Of a stretch of DNA of 64,000 nucleotides, positions 54,250-64,000 are shown one piece after another. The notes beneath the pieces were generated by a model that saw only the letters and a list, made by a program, of their open reading frames with translations, was not told the DNA's origin and did no database searches. The translations under genes were made by a program, and so were the position numbers. Source of the DNA: Orychophragmus violaceus. Lineage: Eukaryota; Streptophyta; Magnoliopsida; Brassicales; Brassicaceae. The number at the start of each line of letters is the position of its first letter. Within the stretch, counting starts at the first letter, position 1. The stretch is taken from positions 25,577,615-25,641,614 of the forward strand of contig CM058233.1 of NCBI GenBank assembly GCA_030180135.1. Direction: 5' to 3'.

Positions 54250-55130
54250 AAGCTCTCCTCCTTGGGTAGATAAAGTGGTCTACTCAGTCACTTCTTGAGA
54301 GATGTTGGCTTTTGAATCCCTGAACTTGGATGGATTGAGATGTGGATGGAGGATCCAGCACTTTGTCCTTGGTGTGTCCCTTCTTCTTGAAATGTTCACA
54401 AAAAATATGTTTCATGTCCTCTTGCTTGAACACGCTCCTGTCCTTATGCTTGACCACACTCTTGTTAGCAGTGACAAGCTCCCCCTTTCCTCCAAACAAC
54501 CCAATGCTCTGTTGTTCCTTTTGGATCCTTGAACACACTTCTTCAAAGTAAGGAAGAGTAGTCTCCCTTAAAATGGACTTGATAACATCATTGTAGACCG
54601 GATTCAAATTGAGGAGGAGTCCAAAGATCTTGTCTTGCTCCTTCCTTTCATTAAGAACCTTTGGGTCCATGGTGCTTACCCTTAACATGTCAAGCTCATA
54701 CCAAGCAGATGAGAACTTCCCATGAAATTTGTTGAACTCACAATCCTCTTGGTGAAGGTCATTGATTGTCTTCTTCACTTCATACACACGGCTGAGGTTG
54801 GAGACATCACCATACACCTTTTTAAGAGTTTCCCAAAGTGATTTAGCAGTTTCATAATGGGAGTAAGCTTCAAGAATGGAGGGATCTAGTGAGTTTTGAA
54901 AGAAACCAAGGACTGGTTGGTCTTCTTGAAACCACCTTGCCTCCTCCTTCTTTGTTGCATCATCTTTCTTCCCCTTTGGATCTTCATCGGGAGGTGTTCT
55001 GTCCTCAAGGATTTGCTCCCAAAGTTCTCTGCCACAGATTGTTGTCTTGGTTGTTCTTTGCTATGTTCTGTAGTTTAAGTCCTTCAGAACCACATGAATG
55101 ACAGTAGGCTTGAGGCTTGAGTTCATTGGA
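54250..55130 (-). pseudogene. gag: C2 gag
   Basis: UBN2-type gag. Reading on the minus strand: WFQEDQPVLGFFQNSLDPSI, ETAKSLWETLKKVYGDVSNL, FHGKFSSAWYELDMLRVSTM and FEEVCSRIQKEQQSIGLFGG. It ends in a damaged zinc knuckle (CEHFKKKGHTKDKC in the shifted frame). There is a stop near 55070, and the start codon is not certain. Confidence 0.8.
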
Positions 55131-55273
55131 CAGTGTCTTCCATGATACCAGATGGGAAAGCTTAAGAACAGAGATAAGAATGGGGTAGAAACAGGGAGAG
55201 AATGGAGAATCTGAACCGTGAGAATTGAAGAATGAAGAGAGAATAGAGAGAGTCAGTGAACAATAACTTTATT

Positions 55274-55285
55274 GCTCTCATACCA
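55274..55285 (-). promoter_or_regulatory. C2 primer binding site
   Basis: The minus strand TGGTATGAGAGC, one base different from the standard TGGTATCAGAGC, directly abuts the 5' LTR. Confidence 0.85.
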
Positions 55286-55695
55286 TGTTAGGTTTTGAGA
55301 GATTAGAGAGATGAGAGACTTTGAGCAAGAGAGAATGGGGGAGAATATTTTCACAACATATATTTTCATTTTTGGTGGCTACAAGACATTTAAAGGGATA
55401 CAAAGAGAACAAAGTCTAGACCTAATTTGATACAAGACAAAATAGATAGCCAGTCTCTGACGTTCTATTTTATTTGAAAACTGTAGTATATAGTAGAATC
55501 GTTCATGACATCGACGCTGACGCTGACATCAACGCTGACATCGTCGATGCCCCATAATCCTGACTTCGCTCCAGCATCCATGTCGCCGACACCGTCAATG
55601 ACACACATAGGTTAGAATTCTTTTCAGCATCCATGTCACCGATATTATCGATGACACATATAACTCAGACTTTTCACATTGATACTCCATAATCA
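55286..55695 (-). repeat. C2 5' LTR
   Basis: 410 bp. Homologous to 43982-44470 but with two rather than three 53-bp units (dyads at 55581-55603 and 55634-55656). Confidence 0.9.
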
Positions 55696-55700
55696 ATAAT

Positions 55701-55851
55701 TATTATTTCCGTTTCTTAGTCTGTTTAGAAGTGAAATACATTAGCTATTTATAGTTGAAAACTAAACTGACTTCAAAAGATATTTTACAACAAAATATAA
55801 AATTATTGGTAATGGATAAGCATTATCTTAAGAGATAAGCATTATCTAACA
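55701..55851 (-). repeat. C3 5' LTR, right piece
   Basis: Continues the LTR interrupted at 43981. It ends ATTATCTAACA, matching the TGTTA start as a terminal inverted repeat. Confidence 0.6.
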
Positions 55852-57125
55852 TACTTGTATTATTCATATTATTCACATATTTCATCTAAAATAAAGTAAC
55901 CAAAAATATAGAAGAAAATTCGCCACTGCTATAGGCCACATAAAATAGTCGGTAGCTCCAACATTTAGTATGAAATTCCCGAAGCCCTTTTTCATCATCA
56001 AACGAGAAATCATTGTTGAAAACCCCGATGCGGAAGTCTTCTAATCATACCACTTGTATTTACAGGATCATAATTTATGGACCTCAAGGTCAAAAATTAT
56101 TCTATCATGGTCCTCTTTAATCTATGTAATTCTCATTTATATGAAATTTCAAATTTGTTTTTAATAATTTTTTTTCCTAAAAAAAAAACTGACACAGAAT
56201 GTATAATTAGTGCAACTGATATCACTCGTATAACTAGTATAATTAGAATAACTCGTATAACTGGTACAACTCATATGATTAGACTTCATAATTGGTACAA
56301 CTAGTACAATTCATGTGTTCTAATGTTGTTTATGATTTTTTCTCAGAGGACAATGGATAATATTCGTAACACAATCATACATTTTAATCATGGGAGATAT
56401 TTTTTATATGAAGGAGATGGGAGTACAATGGAATCAGAAAAACCGTCAAAATTCCAATTTTGTAATTGGATAAAGTTTGGAAAATGTCATTCATTCTACT
56501 TGAGATGTTCTTAGAAAATACTAACTCAGTATGTCTTACCTCCAGCATATAAGAAAAATAAAAGAAGAAATCAAGTGACTAGATTCCCATCAATTCATAG
56601 AAAATTTTTGATGGTATGAAAATGTAAAAAAAAAAATATGGGGTAAATACAATCCCGATGTTAGTTTTTAAAAGTCATTAAAATATTTGTAAATATATTT
56701 CCATGTTTATATTAATTAAACAAATTCAAATTTTGGGTGTTTGTTATATAAGCATCACATTTGTACATAATGTATTTTATACTTTTAAGGTTAGTATTAT
56801 AATTCTAACAAAGTTACTATAAAAAATAATTAACAAAGTATTTTTCACAATATGACAATATTATAAATCGAGTTTATTTACTTAGTTTCATAAATACAAT
56901 TAGAAATTTTTAATATATGCATAATATTAATAATTAAAATTTAAACTATGAAAATACAATTCTTTGCTAAAATTTTTTTTTTGTACAACTAAAAACTGGT
57001 ATAACTCTATATTAAAAAGGAAAAATATAACTTTATAATAGCACACGGATTTTATGTTTTTCACGTTTTTAATTCTAGTAATTCTAGTTTACATTTGTAT
57101 TAGTTGTACCAAAATTTTTAGCTTT
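55852..57125. other. A+T-rich region, no supported gene
   Basis: Contains degenerate 'gtataactagtacaact' repetition at 56205-56315. The 63-codon frame at 56323-56514 (IHFNHGRYFLYEGDGSTMES) looks protein-like but I do not recognise it. It may be a transposase scrap. Confidence 0.5.
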
Positions 57126-57133
57126 ACCAAAGA

Positions 57134-57435
57134 CAGTGCCGGCTCATATGGGAGGGCGGGGAGTGCGACCGCCCCGAGTCCATGGATCCAAATTTTTTTG
57201 GATATTTTGTAGCGTTTTTTATAAAAGAAAATATGAATATGAGTTAGTTTTTTGGTATTAATTCTTTTAGATATATACTTTTAGTTTTATAACCATAATT
57301 TTTCTTTTTAAAAAATTATAATTATTTTTTAAATAAAATTTATTTTAATTTAAAAAAAAAATCATAAAATTTTGGTTATGGGGCTCTTAATTTTGTTTTG
57401 GCCCAAGAACCCCGAATGGTATTGAGCCGGCCCTG
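57134..57435 (+). mobile_element. Non-autonomous hAT-type element (302 bp)
   Basis: Terminal inverted repeats CAGTGCCGGCTCATA and CAGGGCCGGCTCAAT (right end reversed) are flanked by a perfect 8-bp TSD ACCAAAGA (57126-57133 and 57436-57443). The 8-bp TSD and the CAG...CTG ends are diagnostic of hAT. The interior is A+T-rich without coding. Confidence 0.88.
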
Positions 57436-57479
57436 ACCAAAGAGTTATTCTAGTTGTACTAGTTGCACCTTTATAAACA

Positions 57480-57823
57480 CTAAGAGAAAATCCGCGCAAA
57501 TGCGTGGATTTTGCTTAAATTTGTGAATTTGTATCTTTTTCTTTCTTTTTATGAATATAATGATTTTAAGAGAGAATATACGCTAACATACGATTATTAA
57601 TTTAATTTGTTTTATAAATAAATTTTTCAATTATCAAGTTTTAGTGAGCTTTTTATAAAATTTTATTTCGTTCAACATTTTTATCATCCTTTTAATTTTT
57701 TATAAACTATTTTAAATATATGTATATATATACTTGTTATTTATACATTTTTATTCATCAAACTCTTAATTTTTAGTTTTAATTCAAAATATTTTAATAT
57801 TTTTAGTCATCATTTTAATTTTA

Positions 57824-57873
<50 letters not shown>

Positions 57874-58620
57874 CATAGAATTTATTTTCTTTCCTATGTT
57901 CTTATATTTGATATAATTTCTTTTTTATAATCATTTTATCTCATTTGTAACCTTTCTTTCTATTATGAATATAATTATTTTTATATTTTAATATTTTTAG
58001 TTATCATTTTAGATATATATAAATATTTTTAGTTTCTATTATATATATATATATATATATATTTCATTAATTTTATTTTATTTCTTACGTTCTTATATTT
58101 TGTATAATTTTTTTATTATCATTGTATCTCATTTTTATTATATTTTATTTCTATTATTTATAACTTTTATGGTTTTTTTTTTGCTTTTAGTTTTTAATTA
58201 TTGTAAATTTTTTAATAATGCTATCTTTATTTTTAGTTGTATAATTCTTTATTTCACTTTTAGATTTATTTAATTTTTTTTATTTATTATATAAACATAT
58301 GGAAGATATATATAAAATTTATAATATATAATATTTATATATCAATGATATTATAAATTAAATTCAAATTTAGAATTTATGTTTTAACAGTTTTAATTAA
58401 TTATATTAAATTAAATAATATTACATTAATTGTATATTTGTTTTAGTTTAATGATGATGTGAAAAATTTTGATTAAAATTGGCCAATCAAAAGTGGGCTG
58501 ACGTGGCAGTTTGAGAGAGCCTCCTCCTTCTCTCATTATATATTGATTAAAATTGGATAATCAAAAGTGGGCTGACGTGGCAGCTTGAAAGAGCCTCCCT
58601 TTCTCTCATTATATATAAGA
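57480..58620 (-). mobile_element. Short Helitron-like element, minus strand
   Basis: On the minus strand it starts A|TCTTATATATAATGAGAG and ends with a hairpin (AAAATCC-ACGCATTTGCGC-GGATTTT) eight bases before T. Those features are Helitron-like. The last bases read CTTAG rather than canonical CTRR. Its 5' terminal segment is duplicated in tandem (58549-58620 and 58485-58548). Confidence 0.5.
57826..57872 (+). repeat. (TA)n microsatellite
   Basis: About 20 TA units. A second, shorter run lies near 58040-58062. Confidence 0.95.
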
Positions 58621-59110
58621 TAACCATAAACGAGTCTAGTTATATTTAATTGTACCTAAGATAAACTTTATATTAATAAAGAAAGAGTAGGATATGTTAG
58701 TTTTGAAATCGTCATTTATTTACGACACATTATATTGTATGTGAATCCTTATGAGTTAGTAATGTCTTCTCAACTGATAAATTAACGGTTTAGTGTAGTT
58801 AGAAAATCTTGAAGGTGATGATGCAACAATCACATTCTGATTCTTTGAGTTCCTGCAACCAAACCCACCAAATTAATTACATTTAATCAAAGACGAAACC
58901 AGTCAATACCTACTCAGCAGGAGAATATTATGAGCAAAGATTAGACATTCCATCATTAGAACTAAAGTATAACCATCATCTGATACATATTATTGCAAAT
59001 TAAGACAACACTTCTAATCACATGGAAAAGTATATATTTTCGGTCATCCTTAAGGAGAAAAGTTAAAGAAAAGGATACACGGCCATGATGACATGTTGGT
59101 GGAGTGAGAA
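58621..59110. other. A+T-rich spacer
   Basis: Nothing recognised. Confidence 0.5.
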
Positions 59111-59371
59111 TGATAAGCACATCATATGGGCCTCACTAGTTTTATTGGGTCATTTCTAGTATGAGTGTTTAAGTCTATTTATCCTTTAGTATATCAAGTG
59201 TCATAGCTTGTATTGAAACTATCAAAAACATTATCAACAAAATCTTCCTTTGCTCTCTTCTGTCTAGTCTCTTTCTCTTCTTCTTCTCTATTTCTGCCAT
59301 TTCTTCTTTTTCAGAAGGTCATCGGCCTTCCTTTTCCCCATTTCTATTCTCAGATAAGCCGAGTCTTATCA
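59111..59371 (+). repeat. Short LTR with primer site (5' end of a lost element)
   Basis: Starts TGATAAGC and ends CTTATCA, a terminal inverted repeat. It is followed at 59373 by TGGTATTAGAGCA, a Met-type primer site with one change. It is homologous to the LTR at 37876-38163. Confidence 0.75.
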
Positions 59372-59639
59372 ATGGTATTAGAGCACAGTGTTACTGTGTC
59401 GCCAAAACGTGATCTGACCTCTGCTTCTAAGCCGTCGTAGATGTCGACGGAAACTGAGATTGCAAGACTAGAGCGGGACAGATCGAGCACCATGAATATG
59501 TATCGTCTCTCGATTAGAAGGTAGATATGATTTGCAAAAGGTTTGCAAGAAATCCTTTCCGTGACGAGACCTTTCACCAGAATCAGATATGCATGAACTT
59601 CAGGAAAACATGATGGTTGTAGTATCAAGGATACAAGTG
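59372..59639 (+). mobile_element. 5' internal remnant after the short LTR
   Basis: Only a short leader and a gag-like start (MSTETEIARLERDRSS, from about 59440) remain before C4 begins. Confidence 0.4.
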
Positions 59640-59746
59640 TGTATAAGTATAGGGATTAATGTTGTAATGACTTCTAAGTATCTAAACCCCATTCCTCTGT
59701 ATAAATATGTAAAGTTTCAGTATCAATAAACTTAAGACGTTATACA
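59640..59746 (+). repeat. C4 5' LTR (short)
   Basis: Probably TGTATAAG to GTTATACA, a perfect 7-bp terminal inverted repeat. It has TATAAATATG and AATAAA signals inside and a tRNA-Met primer site seven bases after it. The start is less certain than the end. Confidence 0.5.
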
Positions 59747-59752
59747 TCTTTA

Positions 59753-59764
59753 TGGTATCAGAGC
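59753..59764 (+). promoter_or_regulatory. C4 primer binding site
   Basis: TGGTATCAGAGC, the exact initiator tRNA-Met complement. Confidence 0.9.
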
Positions 59765-59816
59765 AACGCTCCTCAAAAACCTAACTTTTTTTTCAATTCT
59801 CCAATACACAGCCTCC

Positions 59817-60594
59817 ATGACTGATAACACAAACTCATCCTCATCAAACACCAACTCACATGTCAACGACATGATCCCCATGAACACTTCCACTGTTCTG
59901 CTCGTTAACATGTCCAGCGTATCAAAACTCACAAGCTCAAACTACTTAATGTGGGGAATGCAAGTTCAAGCACTGCTCAATGGGTATGGACTTGTTGGTC
60001 ACATAGATGGCTCCACCATTGTCCCTTCCTCGACAATCATGGTCAATGATATTGTATCTGAAAATCCAGACTTTGCAAGGTGGAAGAGACAAGATCGATT
60101 GATATTTAGTGCTCTTCTCGGGGCTATCTCAACACCAATTCAACCAATGGTCTCGAGAGCTATAACATCTGCACAGATCTGGGAGAAGCTTGCCTCCACC
60201 TATGCGAAGCCTAGCCATGGTCATATTCAACAACTGAGGGCACAAGTCCGATCAACCACCAAAGGTACGAAGACAATTGATGAATACATACAATCTGTCA
60301 CAATGAAATTTGATCAGCTCACCATCCTTGGGAAGCCCTTCGATCATGAAGATCAATTGGAGCTTGATTCTTGCGGGCCTTCCTGAAGACTACAAACTTG
60401 TGATTGATCAAATAGAGGGAAAAGACACTCCACCAAGCATCACAGAGATACATGAGCGACTGCTCAACCAGGAAGCTAAGCTCAATGCCGCAATATCTGC
60501 GACGGCCTCTGTTGTCCCCGCTTCAGCGAACAATGTCCAGCATCGATCCAACAAGCGGTCCTATAATACTGGTACAAACAAGTCTTACTCATAG
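59817..60594 (+). pseudogene. gag: C4 gag
   Basis: Starts MTDNTNSSSSNTNSHVND and carries KLTSSNYLMWGMQVQALLNG, the copia gag N-terminal motif, then IWEKLASTYAKPSHGHIQQL and TIDEYIQSVTMKFDQL. A frameshift near 60360 leads into LPEDYKLVIDQIEGKDTPPS. A TAG at 60592 ends it before the zinc knuckle. Confidence 0.85.
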
Positions 60595-60642
60595 CATCGC
60601 AACAACAACAATTATGGAAGAAACAACTCACAGCAACGCAAC

Positions 60643-61119
60643 ATGTCTTCGGTCGTGAATGAGCAGAGGCAGTATCACCCGTATCTCATAAAATGCCAAA
60701 TCTGCTACAACCAAGGCCACATTGCTCGTAGATGCCCTCAATTCCAGCAATCTGCGATCGCCACTCCTCCGACGACGAGCCCATTTCGTCCCTGGCAACC
60801 ACGCGCTAATGTAGCTATTGCCTCGCCATACTCGTCACAACAGTGGCTATTGAACTTTGGTGCAACGCACCACATCACCTCCGATTTACAGAACCTGGTG
60901 ATGCACAAGCCTTACAATGGTAATGACGACCTGATGATTGCAGATGGCTCCAGCCTCCACATCTCCAACACTGGTTCAATGATTCTTCCCTCAGCTACTA
61001 AAAATCTCCACTTGAACAATGTTTTGTGTGTTCCTGATATTGACAAGAATCTCATATCGTTTTATCGTCTATGCAAAGCTAATAATGTTTCTGTTGAATT
61101 CTTCCCTGCATCTTATTAG
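60643..61119 (+). pseudogene. pol: C4 zinc knuckle and protease
   Basis: The CCHC knuckle CQICYNQGHIARRC is intact. The protease active site reads WLLNFGATHHI where Copia normally has DSGATHH, so the catalytic Asp is lost. It continues NVLCVPDIDKNLISFYRLC and stops at TAG 61117. Confidence 0.85.
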
Positions 61120-62319
61120 GTGCAGGATCTTACCACGGGGGTCCCGTTACTCCAAGGCAAGATTAGGAATGAATTTTACGAATGGCCCGTCTCTACTCCA
61201 TATGCAGCTGCGTTTCTGACCTCAACGAACCCAAAAACCACTCTCAAATCATGGCATCAGAGACTGGGCCATCCCTCTTCTTCTATTTTAAACACTCTTG
61301 TTTCTCGTTTTTCAATTCCAATTTCTTCCTCTGTTTCAAAGCTTTCACCATGTTCAAACTTTTTACTTAATAAGCCACAAATTGCCTTTCTCAAACACAA
61401 CAATTACCTCAACTAGACCACTCCAATATATCTTCACTGATGTCTGGTCATTGCCAATCATATCTGTAGATAACTACAAGTATTACCTTGTTCTTATCGA
61501 TCATTATTCACGGTACACATGGCTATACCCACTGAAACAAAAATCGCAAGTAAAGGAAGTCTTCATTGCTTTCAAAGTCTTGGTGGAGAATGAATTTCAA
61601 GCAAAGATACAGACAGTTTTCTCAGACAATGGAGGTGAATTTATCTCCTTACGCAGCTTCTTAACGACGAATGGCATTGCTCATCTAACCTCTCCACCGT
61701 ACACACCCGAACACAATGTGTTATCAGAGAGAAAACATCGACAAGTGGTGGAGACTGGTCTTACACTTCCGTCCACATCGTCAATGAAACCAGATTTTTG
61801 GACTTATGCGTTCTGACAGCAATGTATCTCATCAACCGGCTTCCTACGCCGGTTCTAGACATGGACTCACCGTATCAGAAACTATTCAAGAGGCCACCGG
61901 ACTATCACAAGCAGAAGGTTTTTGGATCATTGTGCTTTCCATGGCTCCGCCTGTATGCTCAAAATAAGCTGGACAATCGATCTCTTGAGTGTGCATTCAT
62001 GGGTTACTCGCCAACGCATAGTGCGTACATATGTCTACTTATACCGACTTCGAGAGTATATGTTTCACGCCATGTACAATTTGTTGAATCAGAATTCCCG
62101 TTCGCCAAGCTGCAAAAGGTTTCCACTCCGTCTCCTGAAACAGACATCACCTCCATACCATCACCACCGCTCATACAAATTCCACTACAGTCTTCTGCCT
62201 GTAACGGACATGTGGGAACGATTCTTCACCCACCGACTCCAGCCACGATGCCTGCAACTGCATATGACTCACTGGTATTGCCTTCTACCTCTCAATCTTC
62301 TTCACTATCTCCCACTTAG
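61120..62319 (+). pseudogene. pol: C4 integrase
   Basis: The pre-integrase region has WHQRLGHPSSSILNTL. After a frameshift (61298-61400) the core follows: IFTDVWSLPIISVDNYKYYL, FSDNGGEFISL and HNVLSERKHRQVVETG, with Asp, Asp and Glu present. After another frame change near 61800, MYLINRLPTPVLDMDSPYQK continues to TAG at 62317. Confidence 0.85.
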
Positions 62320-64000
62320 CCCACTGCTCCTTCTGAAAATGAGTCTACCAACCCGACTCAGCCACTCCCAATTGTTCCCGAGCCCACTGCTCAACCTGAA
62401 AATGAGTCAGAACCTGTGACTCAGCCATTAAACCACCAACAAAATGTGTCTACTACCTTACCAGCTCAGCCTATTCCCAGTCAACCACAAATTCCACCAA
62501 CAGTAGCACCACAAAACAACCAACATAAAATGACCACTCGAGCCAAAAACAATATCACTAAACCCATCAAGAAACTCACACTCACTATTGCTGCCATGAA
62601 CAACAAAACAACTGAGCCACGCACAGTACATCAGGCCTTAAAAGATGAACGATGGAGGCGTGCAACGACCCATGAACTTGATGCTCATACGACAAATCAC
62701 ACTTGGGATGTTCAGCCTCCAACACCCAATCACAATGGCATTGGTTGTATGTGGGTCTTCACAACAAAATATCTTGCCAACGGCTCAATTAATAGGTACA
62801 AAGCTCGTCTCGTAGCCAAAGGATTCACTCAAAGATATGGTGTTGACTACTCCGACACTTTCAGTCCGGTCATCAAAACAACCACCATTCGACTGGTTCT
62901 CCAAATAGCGGTGAAAAAGTCGTGGTCCATCAAGCAATTGGATGTCAATAACACCTTTCTCCAAGGCCATCTTACAAAAGTTTATATACATCAACCACCG
63001 GGCTTTGTTGACAAAAATCGTGCCGACTATGTTTGTCGACTACGGAAACCAATATATGGCCTAAAACAGGCACCACGCTCCTGGTATATGTCTCTCAAAG
63101 GTCATCTTATACAATCTGGATTTCAAAACTCTCACGCCGATGCTTCTCTGTTTATTCATGCTTCTGGCTCGTCTCTCACGTATGTACTGGTGTATGTCGA
63201 CGACATTATTGTTACTGGAAATGATTCTGATTTCATCACAACGGTGCGCCGTCAGTTCACCAAACGGTTCTCCGTTAAAGACCCGACGGTTCTACATTAC
63301 GTCCTCGGTGTCGAAGTCATTCGGACAGGATCTGGCCTACATATGATGCAACGAAAATACATCCAAGACCTACTCCTCAAAGATAATATGGCGGACGCAA
63401 ACCCATCACCAACACCACTGACCGCCTCTCCGAAGCTCACTCTACACTCGGGTACGAAACTCTCGGATGGCACCAAATATAGATCAGTGGTTGGCTCTTT
63501 ACAGTATTTGACCTTCACACGACCGAACATCTCTTACGCTGTCAATAGACTGTCACAATTTATGCATCGGCCCACAACTGACCATTGGCAAGCAGCAAAG
63601 CGTGTCCTACGCTACCTCGCAGGGACATCTACACATGGTATATTCCTTCACAAGAACTCATCATTCACCTTACATGCTTTCTCCGACGCATATTGGGCTG
63701 GAGACACTGATGACTTCGTCTCCACCAACGCCTACATCATTTACATTGGCCGGAACCCGATCTCATGGTCCTCTCGCAAACAACGTGGTGTCGCACGCTC
63801 CTCAACCGAGGCAGAATATTGGTCCGTCGCAAATACAGCTTCAGAGGTCACATGGTTATGCTCACTACTCACTGAAATGCGGCTTACACTGCCCGTTGCA
63901 CCAGTTATATACTGTGACAATGTGGGCGCAACTTATCTCTATGCCAACCCGGTTTTTCATTCCCGGATGAAGCACCTAGCTTTGGACTATCATTTCATAC
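62320..64000 (+). CDS. pol: C4 reverse transcriptase and RNase H, open to the window edge
   Basis: After the TAG at 62317 the same frame stays open to base 64000, about 560 codons. It reads a Pro/Gln/Thr-rich linker, WGEP-less TTRAKNNITKPIKKL, then RT with KARLVAKGFTQRYGVDYSDT, QLDVNNTFLQG, PIYGLKQAPRSWYMSLKG and LVYVDDIIVTGND (the YVDD box is intact). RNase H has AFSDAYWAGDTDD, SSTEAEYWSVANTASEV and CDNVGATYL, so its acidic residues are kept. The remaining RNase H tail and 3' LTR lie outside. It can only be expressed as part of pol, which is broken upstream. Confidence 0.88.

Larger units (their letters stand above)
43982..55695 (-). mobile_element. C2: Ty1/copia element split by Athila-like A2
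   Basis: Its LTRs are at 43982-44470 and 55286-55695. The TSD is ATTAT (43977-43981) against ATAAT (55696-55700), one mismatch. On the minus strand gag, protease, integrase and linker lie right of A2, and RT and RNase H lie left of it. Removing A2 restores KWVFTIKYKS across the junction, proving one original gene. Stops and an RT deletion show it is dead. Without A2 it is about 5.4 kb. Confidence 0.9.

Overview
The window is repeat-dense plant DNA, almost certainly from a Brassicaceae-type dicot. I base this on Athila-group Ty3 elements primed by tRNA-Asp, the ATHILA ORF-1 protein family, a Helitron-like start TCTATACTATTAAAA, Copia elements primed by initiator tRNA-Met, a CACTA end, MULE, Harbinger-type and hAT-type remnants, and an F-box fragment. 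I see no intact host gene, no rRNA or tRNA gene and no CRISPR array. Nearly everything is transposon, nested into older transposon. Species cannot be fixed from the sequence alone.

Layout, left part (1-29 kb). Bases 1-1352 are the 3' tail and LTR of an Athila-like element (A0). Bases 1541-3372 are a decayed copy (N2) of a non-coding LTR element whose better copy (N1) lies at 24374-28974 on the minus strand. Bases 3373-4230 hold minus-strand Tat-lineage gag-pol scraps. A 17.5 kb Athila-like element (A1, 4416-21897, TSD CTAGT) follows. Its gag gene is split by a very young, intact minus-strand Copia element (C1, 6693-14514, TSD AGGAA) with a single 1325-codon gag-pol frame. To the right lies an older Athila-like LTR in minus orientation (about 21940-23287), then N1 (TSD TCATG).

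Middle part (29-40 kb). This has a CACTA-type end with subterminal repeats, a coiled-coil coding fragment, a decayed MULE transposase, a Helitron-like 5' end, a captured-looking RRM gene fragment, an unrecognised broken coding block, a short LTR abutting an F-box fragment, and a Harbinger-type MITE carrying a 41-bp perfect palindrome.

Right part (40-64 kb). Three retrotransposons are stacked. Copia C3 (gag to integrase, minus strand) has its 5' LTR interrupted by Copia C2 (43982-55695, minus). C2 has its reverse transcriptase interrupted by Athila-like A2 (45978-52270, plus). A2 has lost pol but keeps an ATHILA ORF-1 gene with a splice-acceptor-like sequence just before its ATG. Beyond are a hAT-type MITE with a perfect 8-bp TSD, a short Helitron-like element, a small LTR and a fourth Copia element (C4) that runs off the right edge with an open RT-RNase H frame.

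The most unusual signal is a recurrent pair of 12-bp palindromic motifs of the type TGTCGRYCGACA, spaced 8-10 bp apart (about two helical turns centre to centre). It occurs in LTRs, leaders and domain boundaries of A0, A1 and A2, and also in the LTR of the unrelated Copia element C1. No family annotation explains it.
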